From the NCBI RefSeq assembly GCF_024347515.1, contig NZ_AP025493.1:558001-622000 (forward strand): a DNA stretch of 64,000 nucleotides. The letters run 5' to 3'. Every line of letters starts with the position of its first letter. Position 1 is the stretch's first letter. Below, piece by piece: positions 51,037 to 60,732 of the stretch. The notes under the pieces are model-generated. The model was not told the origin of the DNA. It searched no databases and saw only the letters and a list, made by a program, of their open reading frames with translations. Origin of the DNA: Vibrio gigantis. GTDB taxonomy: Bacteria; Pseudomonadota; Gammaproteobacteria; Enterobacterales; Vibrionaceae. The translations under genes and the position numbers were made by a program.

Positions 51037-53031
51037 CTATGTTCTTCGGGATTTCAATAACAAGAAGATAAAGTAGCTGCCACCAATAATAGAAACTAGC
51101 GTTCCTGCTGCGAGTTGAGCCGGAAACACCACCACTTGCCCTAGCCAATCTGCAAATAACATCAGTGCGGCACCTATCAAAAACGATAAGATGATTTGTT
51201 CACGAACCAAACGAGCACCAACCATTGCCGCAATGTGTGGCGCCAATAAGCCGACAAACGCGACCGGCCCCATCGTTGTTGTCACGACCGAACATAAGAT
51301 CGCAACAATACACAACAATGCCACGTAGGCGATATTGATATTCAACCCTCTGGCACTCGCGAACTGACGTCCAGTCGCAATTAAGGTCACCCAGCGACTC
51401 AGCAACAGAGCAACACCAATACAAACCGTTATCACGATGGTCATTGTCGCTGCTGACTCTGGCTCAACACGATAAGTAGACCCTGCCAACCAAGCCAATA
51501 AGGTGTATTTCCCCTCACCCACTCGCGTTAAAGAGAATTGCACCAAAGCTTCCAACACTGCGGTCAGCGAAATACCAGTGAGGATCAAAATCGATGGTGC
51601 AAACTGATGCTTCTTGCCAAGGAATAGCAGTAAACACAGAGCAATTGCACTGCCTAAAAAAGCAATCCAAGGGCTCAATGAGTGAATCGAATAGCCCATA
51701 AACAGGCTACTGAAGATCAATGCCAGAACCGCACCAGCCGACACACCAAGAATGTCAGGGCTTGCGAGCGGGTTGTAGACCAATCTTTGTAAAATCACAC
51801 CAGCCACCGCCAAGCCGCCACCAGCAAATATCGCAGTTAACATTCTCGGCCAGCGAATCGACCATTCAAATGCGTCTGGGATAACAAAGTAGCCCAAATC
51901 AGAAGAAGGCTGTGAGAGCGTGCTTAATGCCAACAACCCGAAGATCATCGTGCCCAACAAGAAGTAAGCCAAAGGCGAGATAGACTTTGGTCCTTTAGGC
52001 ATCGTGAAAAACAGCTGATCTTGCGCAGATAATTGCTTTCTCGCGATAATGATCAAAGCTGGAGCACCAATCACCGCGGTTGCAGTCCCGGTTGGAATCA
52101 TATCCAAAGACCATTGAGCCAAAAAGATAGCCAAACTGTCGGTAACACAAAGCAACAGCGCCCCTAACACGCAGCTAGCGATGAGTTCAGGTTTCGCTTT
52201 TAAAAAGCCCAAGTGCCTTGCGATATTAGGAGCAATCAAACCGATAAAGCTGATCACGCCCACCGAAGTAATCGACACGGAAACCAACCAAACGCCAATC
52301 GCCATGAGTACAAAGAAGGTCGTACCGATGTTAAGACCACGCGCAGCAGCCCCTTCAGTACCAATCGAAAGCAGAGTCAAAACTCTTGGAGCCAACAGGA
52401 AAATAGCAAAGATGGGCAGTAACTTAGGCATTAACCAAAATACTTGCTCCCAACCATTTTGCCCTAAGTCGCCCGTTCCCCATACGAACAAGTTCTGCGC
52501 GTATTGGTCGTTAAGCAAAATAATCGCCGTCGCAAATGCGCCTAGCAGTAAGTTAACTGCCATACCCGCCAAAACAATCGGCAAACCGCTCATATTTTTG
52601 ATGCCAACAATTGAAACGATAAGCCCCATTGCAAGCAGCGCCCCAACCAGAGCAAACCAAACAGAATATTGAGCGACCAACATCGGTGCGACCACATTCA
52701 GAATGACCAAACCAAGCCACGCCCCTGATGATGTCCCGAGTGTAAGCGGAGACATCATGCGATTTTGCGTTAGCTGTTGAAACAGGCTACCGATAGTACC
52801 GAGTGTTCCACCAACCAAAATCGCCATCACTAAACGTGGTAAGTTGACATAGATTAATGCCATCAACTCGAATGAATCATCGACCATTTTATTGAATGTA
52901 ACTATGTCACTGATCTGTGAGACTTGCTGGAACAGCTCACCGATAGGGCCAAATTCAGACTGACCTAACCATAAATGAACAAGGGCGGCGAAAAACAAAG
53001 CTGCCCCCATCACTAAACCACTGGATTTCAT
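51037..53031 (-). CDS. fhuB: Ferric-siderophore ABC permease, fused FhuB type
   Basis: This 664-residue inner-membrane protein is made of two homologous FecCD-type halves (about 1-330 and 340-664), each with about ten helices. Each half shows the coupling motif (VGVISFIGLIAPNIARHLGF; MGPVAFVGLLAPHIAAMVGAR). The length is that of E. coli FhuB (660). It takes ferric hydroxamate siderophores from FhuD and works with the FhuC ATPase, encoded at 58379 on the opposite strand. Its first base overlaps the last base of the fhuD stop, so it is coupled to that gene. Confidence 0.92.
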   Translation of the reverse strand: MKSSGLVMGAALFFAALVHLWLGQSEFGPIGELFQQVSQISDIVTFNKMVDDSFELMALIYVNLPRLVMAILVGGTLGTIGSLFQQLTQNRMMSPLTLGTSSGAWLGLVILNVVAPMLVAQYSVWFALVGALLAMGLIVSIVGIKNMSGLPIVLAGMAVNLLLGAFATAIILLNDQYAQNLFVWGTGDLGQNGWEQVFWLMPKLLPIFAIFLLAPRVLTLLSIGTEGAAARGLNIGTTFFVLMAIGVWLVSVSITSVGVISFIGLIAPNIARHLGFLKAKPELIASCVLGALLLCVTDSLAIFLAQWSLDMIPTGTATAVIGAPALIIIARKQLSAQDQLFFTMPKGPKSISPLAYFLLGTMIFGLLALSTLSQPSSDLGYFVIPDAFEWSIRWPRMLTAIFAGGGLAVAGVILQRLVYNPLASPDILGVSAGAVLALIFSSLFMGYSIHSLSPWIAFLGSAIALCLLLFLGKKHQFAPSILILTGISLTAVLEALVQFSLTRVGEGKYTLLAWLAGSTYRVEPESAATMTIVITVCIGVALLLSRWVTLIATGRQFASARGLNINIAYVALLCIVAILCSVVTTTMGPVAFVGLLAPHIAAMVGARLVREQIILSFLIGAALMLFADWLGQVVVFPAQLAAGTLVSIIGGSYFIFLLLKSRRT

Positions 53032-53984
53032 TACTGCTCCGCTAACGTCAACAACGATTGCGCCATCGCTTCTGCGTTATACAAGATCGACATTGCACCG
53101 CCGTAGCTCCAACTTGCCGCTACTGGGCTAAATTGACCATCACGGACGAAAGGCATACTCTTCCAGACAGGTGAACGATCTAGTTTTTCTTGATATGGGA
53201 AAGGTTCAAAATAAAGCGCAATGCCATTCTTTACGTTCTTAAGCTCGGTCATACGTTTTTGACTGATGCCCCACTGACTCGCAGGAAGATCCATCGCATT
53301 CTCAAAGCCTAGCTGTTCAAGCGCATATTGCGGAATCGAGTTATCACCGTATATGTAAACCGAAGTAGTGCTCGCAAAGCGGAAAGAAGTCACTTTCGGT
53401 TTGTCGCCCGGATACGCTTTATCTAATTTAGCCTTAAGAACTGCGATTCGTTCATCCATTGCAGCCAGTTTGCTGTTCGCTTGCTCTTCTTTGCCAAGCA
53501 ATTGGCCTATCTTCTTGAAGTTCTCGATAGCAGCAGCCGCATTGCTGTGCTGTTCACTGTATGTTTGGTAATAAAGCACGGGCGCGATTTCAGAAAGTCG
53601 CTCCTGAAGATCTTTTTGAGGTGAAGCGATAAGAATCACATCGGGGTTGAGCTTCTTGAGCGCTGAAAAGTTAGGTTCAGTTCGAGTACCGATATCCGCA
53701 ACCCCCTTTGGAATTGCAGGTTGAACAACCCAATCAGTATATCCTGCAATATCTGGCACCGCGACGGGTGTTACACCGAGTTCAATCACTTGTTCAGCAA
53801 TGTCCCAATTTAGCGCTGCTACTCTAACAGGTTGAGCTTCAAGGGTTTTCACTCCTTCGCTGTCTTCAACTTGGTAATCCGCCATCGCATTAAACGATAA
53901 AATACTCGCTAAGATCGTTAGAGCGAATTTTGTATTCAAGTTTTTTACTTTAGAAAAATGAGAAGCGATTGATTTTAAGTTCAT
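53031..53984 (-). CDS. fhuD: Periplasmic ferric-siderophore binding protein, FhuD-like
   Basis: This 317-residue periplasmic binding protein is of the TroA/FhuD (helical-backbone) class. It has a signal peptide (KFALTILASILSFNAMA, cut near AMA-DY), RVAALNWDIAEQVIELGVTPVAVPD and LKKLNPDVILIA. A long connecting helix and the second lobe end with PVAASWSYGGAMSILYNAEAMAQSLL. There is no lipobox. It hands siderophore to FhuB. The ligand is probably a hydroxamate, by the company of FhuB/FhuF, but this is inferred. Confidence 0.88.
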   Translation of the reverse strand: MNLKSIASHFSKVKNLNTKFALTILASILSFNAMADYQVEDSEGVKTLEAQPVRVAALNWDIAEQVIELGVTPVAVPDIAGYTDWVVQPAIPKGVADIGTRTEPNFSALKKLNPDVILIASPQKDLQERLSEIAPVLYYQTYSEQHSNAAAAIENFKKIGQLLGKEEQANSKLAAMDERIAVLKAKLDKAYPGDKPKVTSFRFASTTSVYIYGDNSIPQYALEQLGFENAMDLPASQWGISQKRMTELKNVKNGIALYFEPFPYQEKLDRSPVWKSMPFVRDGQFSPVAASWSYGGAMSILYNAEAMAQSLLTLAEQ

Positions 53985-54025
53985 ATATTTGCCTACTTAA
54001 TCTAAATTCGATATTTCTACAAACG

Positions 54026-54053
54026 ACAAAAGCAGCCTAATAAAGGCTGCTTT
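54026..54053 (-). terminator. Terminator of the TonB siderophore receptor gene
   Basis: AAAGCAGCC (54029-54037) pairs with GGCTGCTTT (54045-54053), followed on the minus strand by a T run. It separates the receptor from fhuD, which must then have readthrough or its own promoter. Confidence 0.85.
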
Positions 54054-54076
54054 AAAATTGGGGGACACTAACCTAG

Positions 54077-56206
54077 TTAGAATTCATAATTTACGTTGAA
54101 TTCAACGGTTTGTTCTTGTCCGTACCAGCAATAGCTCTCGTTCCAGCACGTGTAATATTCTTCGTTGAAAATGTTATTCGCAACGAGATTCGCTGTCGCA
54201 TTCTTTAAAGAACTGCTCATTTGACCTAAATCGTAACCAAGCGATAGATCAACTAAAGTGTATGAAGGAACAGTGCCTTTGTTTTTATCTGATGCATCAT
54301 TGAGTACGGTTTCACCCACATAACGTACGCCGCCACCAACTCTAAGACCATTCATGACACCGTCACGTACAAAATAGTTAGCCCAAATATTTGCAGTATG
54401 ATCTGGTACGAAAACAGGTGTTTGCCCAATGTTCGAAGCATCTTTATCTTCGGTAATTTCCATGTCGGTATACGTATAGTTAGCCAACAGGTCAAGGTTA
54501 TCAGTTACTTGCGCACGACCTTCTAGCTCAACACCTTGCGATCGGATCTCACCAACGGCAGTCCATGGTGAAGCTCCGTCAGGGCGAACACCTACATTTT
54601 TCTTATTAACTTGGAAGAGAGCCAACGATCCAGATACCATATTTTCGTATGAGTCATACTTAAGACCAAACTCTACTTGCTCACCAGTTTCAGGATCTAG
54701 GTTATTACCACTAGCATCTAGTTTTGCATTAGGCTCGAAGCTAGTTGCAAAATTAGCGAATGGAGATAAGCCATTGTCAAATTTGTACAAAGCACCTAAA
54801 CGGTAGGAAAAGTTAGTATCGTCGGTTTCAGCTTTGCTTGGAGTCCCGCCCCCCACAGATACCTTGGTTGTTGTTTCGACTTTGTCAAAGCGACCACCAG
54901 CAATGAATACCCAATTATCAATTAACATTTGGTCTTGGAAGTAAAGACCAAGCTGACTCATTTCAATGTCATCATTCTGATAATAAACCTTAGTGAAATC
55001 GTTTGGATTCAGCTTATCGTTATTTGGGTTATAAAGGTTGATTCCATCAACACCTGCGAAAGCATCGTAAGCTACATCACCTTCGATGTTTCTGTAATCT
55101 AAACCAAAGAGTAAATAATGATCCAATGAGCCAGTGGACACTAAGCCCGATAGTTGGTTATCAACACTTATACCCTTAGAGCTTTCATCAGTGCTATATG
55201 CTGAGCGCTCCAACTCTCCCGTTGTCGCATCAAAATTGCCACTGGCGGTACTTTCTTGATAAAAATCAGCCTGCATATAGCGGAAGTTTTGTAAGAAAGC
55301 CCAGTTAGAGTTGAAGTCATGATTAAATTTGTAACCAGTAATCAAGAAATCTCTTTCGATGGTGTTGTAGTTAACGTCACCAGCAAATGTCGATGGTGAG
55401 ATTTTACCTGATTCAATCGCAGCTAACGGTACAGTCACGTTTTGACCCAGTGCAGGATCATTCTGATAATAAAGGTTAAAGTTAATAAAGGTTTTATCAG
55501 ACACATACCAATCGATTGAAGGTGCAATCACATACCGCTCTTCTTCAACACCGTCCACTTGCGTATCTTTTTTACGACCAAGAGCAACTAAACGGTAAGC
55601 CACGTTGTCACTTAGTGCGCCTGTTGTATCAATTGATGCTTCGACAAGGTTATCTAACCCCGTAGCTAAACCAACTTTCGTAGACTCTTCAAACTTAGGA
55701 GCTTTGGCAATAATATTAACCATGCCTCCTGGTGGCATACTTCCGTAAAGAACAGACGTTGGGCCTTTGAATATTTCTAAACGCTCCATCGCAACTGGAT
55801 CAATTTGAGGTTTTACATTCCAACCAGGAAGAGTCGGTAACATCATTCCGTCGTAGTAATTATTAGAAGAATCAAAACCACGAATTTTCACCCAATCAGT
55901 GAGGACGACTGCACCACCTTTGTTCTCAGTTGAAACGCCAGGTGCGTATCGAAGAGCTTGCATAACAGACTTAACACCACGCTGTTCCATCTCTTCACTT
56001 TCGATAACGTTAAGAGTCTGCGGTGTCTCCTCAGGAGCTAAAACAGTTTTCGTTGCAGTATTACGATAGGCTTTACCCATAATCGTAACAGTTTCTACAT
56101 TCGAATCTGCCGTTGTAACGGTCTCTTCCGCCATAGCTTGCGCTGAAAGTGCAGTCAGCAACGCAACTGCAAGTGATGAATACTTAAAACGAGTGTGAGT
56201 GGTCAT
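54077..56206 (-). CDS. TonB-dependent siderophore receptor (FhuA/FoxA-like)
   Basis: This 709-residue receptor has a signal peptide (MTTHTRFKYSSLAVALLTALSAQAMA) and a TonB-box region (VETVTIMG). The plug domain (about 55-165) carries the siderophore-receptor signatures QALRYAPGVSTENKGG, MERLEIFKGPTSVLYGSMPPGGMVNII and DWVKIRGFDSSNNYYDGM. The 22-strand barrel ends in EQTVEFNVNYEF. A Cys pair near the end (YTCWNESYCW) is seen in related receptors. It takes ferric siderophores across the outer membrane for the FhuBCD system. A Fur box (56238-56256) lies in front and a terminator follows. Confidence 0.92.
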   Translation of the reverse strand: MTTHTRFKYSSLAVALLTALSAQAMAEETVTTADSNVETVTIMGKAYRNTATKTVLAPEETPQTLNVIESEEMEQRGVKSVMQALRYAPGVSTENKGGAVVLTDWVKIRGFDSSNNYYDGMMLPTLPGWNVKPQIDPVAMERLEIFKGPTSVLYGSMPPGGMVNIIAKAPKFEESTKVGLATGLDNLVEASIDTTGALSDNVAYRLVALGRKKDTQVDGVEEERYVIAPSIDWYVSDKTFINFNLYYQNDPALGQNVTVPLAAIESGKISPSTFAGDVNYNTIERDFLITGYKFNHDFNSNWAFLQNFRYMQADFYQESTASGNFDATTGELERSAYSTDESSKGISVDNQLSGLVSTGSLDHYLLFGLDYRNIEGDVAYDAFAGVDGINLYNPNNDKLNPNDFTKVYYQNDDIEMSQLGLYFQDQMLIDNWVFIAGGRFDKVETTTKVSVGGGTPSKAETDDTNFSYRLGALYKFDNGLSPFANFATSFEPNAKLDASGNNLDPETGEQVEFGLKYDSYENMVSGSLALFQVNKKNVGVRPDGASPWTAVGEIRSQGVELEGRAQVTDNLDLLANYTYTDMEITEDKDASNIGQTPVFVPDHTANIWANYFVRDGVMNGLRVGGGVRYVGETVLNDASDKNKGTVPSYTLVDLSLGYDLGQMSSSLKNATANLVANNIFNEEYYTCWNESYCWYGQEQTVEFNVNYEF

Positions 56207-56237
56207 GATTCCCTCGGTACCAATACTTAATATAAAT

Positions 56238-56256
56238 AATAATAAATCTCATTTGC
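56238..56256 (-). promoter_or_regulatory. Fur box upstream of the siderophore receptor
   Basis: The 19 bases AATAATAAATCTCATTTGC agree with the Fur consensus at 12 of 19 positions by hand count and contain the AAATGAGA half common in Vibrio iron promoters (minus-strand reading). The site is about 30-50 bases upstream of the receptor ATG. Confidence 0.65.
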
Positions 56257-56412
56257 ATTGTATGTATCTATAGATGGGATAATTAACAATTTGGTGCAAG
56301 TTGAAAAAGAACTTGGCCGATTTATAACGAAAAAGAGTCAATTGATGATTAAAAACACAATTGACCTTATTAAGTGAAAGGCTTTGTAAAGGTACGCTAA
56401 GTCCAGATATGA

Positions 56413-57321
56413 CTACGATTTGATAATAGGAACCCAGTATTCCATGACAGCATCTGTGGCATGAGCTTGATAGGCTAATGGGTATACTTCGAGCTCGTAG
56501 CCATCGACACCTCTATAGCCAGAACTCGGTAACCAATTCAATACAAACCAGCTCAGAGTATGCCTAAGGTTCTCAATCGGGCCACAGTGCTTAACTACGG
56601 CATAGGTTTGCTTTGGAATGGTCAATACTTCTAATTTATCAGAGATAATGCTCGGCAATTGAGGAATTGAGATCTCATCATTAAGCTCTACTCCAGCCCA
56701 ATAGTGAATGTTAGTGCCATCAAAGCAAGATTGGGTAAGATCGACAACGCCAATAAACTGGTAGGCATTTTCATCAGGTAGCGTTACCTGCCCTTCTAAG
56801 CGAGACCATAATTGAGGAACTTTCTGTGCAAAGTCTTGTGTCAGTGAAAACAAGCCGCTGATTTCCGAGGTGATGCCTTTAACAAGGAATGACTCTCTTT
56901 CATCAATGCGAACTTCAACAAAACTGAGTGGGCCGTTATCAGCAGCACTTACCGTTTCGGATACTTGTATCGGTTTTCTAAGGCCTGCTCTTTTGCCCGC
57001 TTTTCTATACTGGCTAGGACTTGAGCCAAACATCTGCTTAAACGAACGACTAAAGCTAATTTCTGAATTGAATCCGAGTTCAAGCGCGATATCGATCACT
57101 CGCTCTTTGCTGTCCAACAACTCTTCAGCCGCTTGGCTTAACTTTAGTTCTCTGACGTAGTTTGCCACGGTCAGTCCCGTTTCAGCTTGAAATACTCTTT
57201 GCAGCTGCCAGCGAGACCAACAGCTCTGTTTGGCAATATCTTCTAGCGATAGTGTCGAGCTAAGGTTCGCATGGATATAAGCCAATACACGGCTGATACG
57301 GTCAAATGCAGGTGTGTTCAT
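56413..57321 (-). CDS. AraC-family regulator with GyrI-like effector domain
   Basis: The start is placed at 57321 (MNTPAFDRISRVLAYIHANL), where the AraC domain begins; no strong ribosome site is visible. The 302-residue protein has the DNA-binding part first (LSLEDIAKQSCWSRWQLQRVFQAETG and VIDIALELGFNSEISFSRSFKQMFG). A GyrI/BacA-type small-molecule domain follows from about 130 (VEVRIDERESFLVKGITSEISG..FIGVVDLTQ..EYWVPII). This is the Rob/SoxS-GyrI type of architecture. Placed between the receptor and the fhuF/fhuC genes, it may control iron or toxin response genes here; targets are unknown. Confidence 0.88.
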   Translation of the reverse strand: MNTPAFDRISRVLAYIHANLSSTLSLEDIAKQSCWSRWQLQRVFQAETGLTVANYVRELKLSQAAEELLDSKERVIDIALELGFNSEISFSRSFKQMFGSSPSQYRKAGKRAGLRKPIQVSETVSAADNGPLSFVEVRIDERESFLVKGITSEISGLFSLTQDFAQKVPQLWSRLEGQVTLPDENAYQFIGVVDLTQSCFDGTNIHYWAGVELNDEISIPQLPSIISDKLEVLTIPKQTYAVVKHCGPIENLRHTLSWFVLNWLPSSGYRGVDGYELEVYPLAYQAHATDAVMEYWVPIIKS

Positions 57322-57511
57322 AGTCAAGCTTTCAAATTCTCGGTAGTGGTAACAACATATTAGATTCAGGAACACTTTTATCATTTAAAGAGACTTTTAT
57401 CACTTAAAAATGATTAAGGCACAATCAATTTATAAATATCTTATATAGCGAGTTCTCCGAGGGTATGCTCCATTTTGTATGGTTATCCTCGATAATGTTC
57501 GCTATGATAAC

Positions 57512-57530
57512 GAAATTGATTCTCATTTAA
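57512..57530 (+). promoter_or_regulatory. Fur box upstream of the fhuF-like gene
   Basis: GAAATTGATTCTCATTTAA, with AAATGAGAATCAATTT on the other strand, is a typical gammaproteobacterial Fur site (12 of 19 consensus matches by hand). It ends ten bases before the first in-frame ATG. Confidence 0.75.
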
Positions 57531-57539
57531 TGGTTTAAG

Positions 57540-58301
57540 ATGCTTTCCCAGCTGCACAACATTATCACTCGTCGGAGAGCCCCTTCTCTACACCAAAAAA
57601 TCTTCGCTTACTCTAAACAAGTCACGCCTTACCTCAGCGGTAGTTATGGCTCTCTGAGTAGCAAAAGCATTGCGATGACGAATGATAAGAGCCATATCGA
57701 AATCAAACGTGTTTACGATGGCTTAGCAGAAAATCATTCTGAAGCAGGTAAAGCTTATTGGTTAACCCGAACGTGGGATTTAGTCTGCTGGCAACCTATC
57801 TATGTGACCTTTATTTCTATCTATGGCCTTCACTCTCTGCCTGATATCAAGAATATAGGCCAATTTAGGTACAAAGAGTTCGTCACTGGCTACCGTTTCT
57901 TTAATGGTGAGCATCAGCACGGCTCACCAGAAGAACTGATTCCACAAGCAGGTGAAGCTATTCTTGCACTGACCGAGTTTTATCGCAGCCAGATCAGCGA
58001 ATGGACACGTATTCGTCCGGGGTTTACCAATCATTTATTGGCCGATCTACTTTTAGCAAGCTTGATAAAACTTCAGCAGCACGAACCAAGTCTAGCCAAC
58101 GACTATATCACTGAACAGGCTAAGCTTTGGTTAGCGGCATGCCAATTACCTGAAAGTCACTTAGACAGCCTCAAGGTCGATGCCGATTCTGGGATGCTTA
58201 AACTGATTAGAGTAAGCTGTTGCCTAGTCTACAAATGCGAATCAGGAAAGTATTGCGACGATTGCCCAAGACACCCCGACAACAAAAAAACAGCGCAATA
58301 A
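57540..58301 (+). CDS. fhuF: FhuF-like ferric-siderophore reductase
   Basis: This 253-residue protein contains the FhuF iron-sulfur motif at its C-terminus: adjacent Cys-Cys, ten residues, Cys, two residues, Cys (SCCLVYKCESGKYCDDC), which holds the [2Fe-2S] cluster. A cytosolic protein of this type reduces Fe(III) in hydroxamate siderophores to release the metal. A Fur box lies at 57512-57530. The first ATG (57540) has only a weak upstream ribosome site, and later in-frame ATGs exist, so the N-terminus is not certain. The ABC ATPase gene follows 77 bases later. Confidence 0.88.
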   Translation: MLSQLHNIITRRRAPSLHQKIFAYSKQVTPYLSGSYGSLSSKSIAMTNDKSHIEIKRVYDGLAENHSEAGKAYWLTRTWDLVCWQPIYVTFISIYGLHSLPDIKNIGQFRYKEFVTGYRFFNGEHQHGSPEELIPQAGEAILALTEFYRSQISEWTRIRPGFTNHLLADLLLASLIKLQQHEPSLANDYITEQAKLWLAACQLPESHLDSLKVDADSGMLKLIRVSCCLVYKCESGKYCDDCPRHPDNKKTAQ

Positions 58302-58378
58302 CACCCTCTATTTTTAAAGACCAGTAACGAGTATCCGCTTTCATTTAGCAGCTTTATTGGTCTAGACACAGGACTGAC

Positions 58379-59164
58379 ATGTTTCAGCTTTCAAATATTA
58401 AAATTGTTCGTAATCAACGAACCATTCTCTCAATTGAAGACCTTACGATTCCGACCAATGAACTGACTGTCGTTCTTGGTCATAATGGTTCTGGTAAGTC
58501 CACACTCGTTAATTTGCTCTCAGGACAGATGTCACCAGATCTTGGCAGCGTTGAATTAGACGGCATTTCTCTTTCTTCATTAAAAAGCAAAGACTTAGCG
58601 AAGAAGGTTGCGTATTTACCACAAAAGCTTCCGGCTTCTGCTGGCTTAACAGTCGAAGAACTGGTGCGTTTAGGACGTTTCCCTTGGCGGGGCGCATTAG
58701 GCCGGTGGAATTCAGAAGATAAGTCGATCATCCAACAAGCGATGGAAAGAACCGGTGTTACTGAATTCTCGCAAGCATTAGCGGACGATTTGTCTGGTGG
58801 CGAACGCCAACGTGCGTGGGTATCGATGTTGCTTGCTCAGCAGTCACCTGTGTTGATCCTCGACGAGCCAACATCAGCTCTGGATGTTCATCACCAATTT
58901 CAATTGATGGGTTTACTGTCTGAACTGAACAAAAATGAAGACGTTGGTGTTATCGTAATTCTGCACGACTTAAACCTAGCATTACGTTACGCCACACACA
59001 TCGTAGCTCTGAAGAAAGGTCAAATTGCATTTGAAGGCAGCGCTGATAAGTTACTTGATGAACAAGCATTGTCTGCACTGTATGAATCCCCTATCCGACT
59101 GATCGATCATCCAGTCCCAGCTAACACAGCCGCAAGCGAGAAAGTCGCAGTCGTCTGCGAATAG
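58379..59164 (+). CDS. fhuC: Ferric-siderophore ABC ATPase, FhuC-like
   Basis: This 261-residue ATPase of the iron-chelate uptake family has Walker A GHNGSGKST, Q-loop YLPQKLP, the signature LSGGERQR and Walker B VLILDEPTSALD, with the H-loop HDLNLALRYA. It powers FhuB. It lies on the same strand as fhuF, 77 bases downstream, and is separated from fhuB/fhuD, which are on the opposite strand. A terminator follows at 59206-59240. Confidence 0.92.
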   Translation: MFQLSNIKIVRNQRTILSIEDLTIPTNELTVVLGHNGSGKSTLVNLLSGQMSPDLGSVELDGISLSSLKSKDLAKKVAYLPQKLPASAGLTVEELVRLGRFPWRGALGRWNSEDKSIIQQAMERTGVTEFSQALADDLSGGERQRAWVSMLLAQQSPVLILDEPTSALDVHHQFQLMGLLSELNKNEDVGVIVILHDLNLALRYATHIVALKKGQIAFEGSADKLLDEQALSALYESPIRLIDHPVPANTAASEKVAVVCE

Positions 59165-59205
59165 CCAATATTCTGGCAATTTAAACCAAAACGCTGAACA
59201 TCAAC

Positions 59206-59240
59206 AAGGCCATTGAAATTCATCACCTCAATGGCCTTTT
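59206..59240 (+). terminator. Terminator of the fhuF-fhuC operon
   Basis: AAGGCCATTGA (59206-59216) and TCAATGGCCTT (59228-59238) make an 11-base-pair stem with an eleven-base loop, followed by TT. It could also serve the convergent MFS gene. Confidence 0.8.
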
Positions 59241-59270
59241 CTGTTTAAATTCGCTAACTAATTTAACTCA

Positions 59271-60464
59271 CTAGCTAAGCTGAGAATCTCTGGCTTCTTG
59301 GCTACTAAAGCCTCGCAGAATATTAAACAGCGTAATCACTGTGAATAACGCAATGACAAGTGATAAATGCCACGCTTCTCCTAGGCCAAGTTTAACTAAC
59401 CCCATACTGACAATCGAAGACACAACCATTTGACCACCGCCCGACATCGCAGCCGCCGCCCCTGCATTCTTTTTGTAAGGCAGCATCACCAAAGCTTGAG
59501 CACAAGGTAACGCGATGCCATTGCCAAGAATCATCAAGAATTGACCAAGCATGAGATACAAGGGTTCAAGTGGACAAAAGAATAGCCACAAGGCTGCCGT
59601 AACATGTAATACAGGTGTGCATAGCAGAGTTTTCTTGTTACCCAATATAGGGCGAATGCGGTTACATAAGCTTGTTCCACCAAGCATGCCTAATGCTGGA
59701 ATAACCGCCCACATTGCGTATTCGTCGGACGTCATACCGATCTGGTTTTGCATGATAAACGGCATCACGGATACGGTGGTGATCATCAAACTAAAGTTAA
59801 GCCAACCGATACTCGCAAAGCTCATGAAATACCGAGAGCTTAATAACTCTTTGTATTGGGAGATCATTGTTTTCGGTGAAGGAATAGCGGAAATCTGAGT
59901 GACGGTTTCCTTAAACTTGAACGCCAATACCACCCAAGCCAATGACACATACCCAAGTAGCGATATGAACACCATGCTCCAGCCAAAATGAAAGTTGATA
60001 AAGCCGCCAATTACGGGCGCAATCAGAGGAGTAATAGACGCGACCATTGCGATATAAGACATCGCCAATGGTAAGTCAGCTCCGCTAAATCTATCTCGTG
60101 TTGAAGCGCGAGCAAGCACAGCACAACAGCCCGTACCTAAGCCTTGCAGGAATCGGCCCAACACCATGCTGGTAAACGAATGACTGAAGAATATGATCAT
60201 CAACAGGCCAAGCATGGCGAGCAACAAGCCACTCAACAGAACCTTTTTACGTCCTAAAGCGTCTGAAATTGGGCCATAAATAAACTGAGATGGACCAAAA
60301 CCCAACAAATACACACTCACCAGAAGCTGAGCTTGCTCTAGCGAGACATCAAAGTCTTTGGCAATCCAAGGTAAAGAGGGAAACACCAAGCCCATACTGA
60401 GCTGGCCGATGCTGATGACCAGACACGCAAGTAGGATCGATTTAAAATCGAATCGACGACTCAT
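59271..60464 (-). CDS. MFS drug-resistance transporter (Bcr/CflA type)
   Basis: This 397-residue inner-membrane protein has twelve helices of the DHA1/Bcr-CflA type. The motif-A region lies after helix 2 (GPISDALGRKKVLLSGLLLAMLGLL), and motif C-like glycines follow (ASITPLIAPVIGGFINFHFGW). It would export drugs, or possibly a siderophore, with proton exchange. Its neighbour is the siderophore-uptake locus on the left, but the orientation is convergent with fhuC, so a shared role is only a guess. Confidence 0.88.
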   Translation of the reverse strand: MSRRFDFKSILLACLVISIGQLSMGLVFPSLPWIAKDFDVSLEQAQLLVSVYLLGFGPSQFIYGPISDALGRKKVLLSGLLLAMLGLLMIIFFSHSFTSMVLGRFLQGLGTGCCAVLARASTRDRFSGADLPLAMSYIAMVASITPLIAPVIGGFINFHFGWSMVFISLLGYVSLAWVVLAFKFKETVTQISAIPSPKTMISQYKELLSSRYFMSFASIGWLNFSLMITTVSVMPFIMQNQIGMTSDEYAMWAVIPALGMLGGTSLCNRIRPILGNKKTLLCTPVLHVTAALWLFFCPLEPLYLMLGQFLMILGNGIALPCAQALVMLPYKKNAGAAAAMSGGGQMVVSSIVSMGLVKLGLGEAWHLSLVIALFTVITLFNILRGFSSQEARDSQLS

Positions 60465-60732
60465 GATGCAGTGCGCAAGGTTAAAAAGAGACTTGGGTCA
60501 TCAACCTGACAACATGAAGGTGCGTAAAGTAGTGAGCATGTCGCAGGTGTGGTATTCATGATGCTCCGAAAGGAATCGATTAGAGTTTGGCAAGGTAAAC
60601 ATACGTGAGCTTGTATAATCATACAATACTGACTGAACTAAATATGTGAATAGTGACTTTTCACTTACCCTGCTACCTACTTGCCGACCGCAAGCTAAAC
60701 TAATACAACGTCATGACAATCAAGGGACTTCA

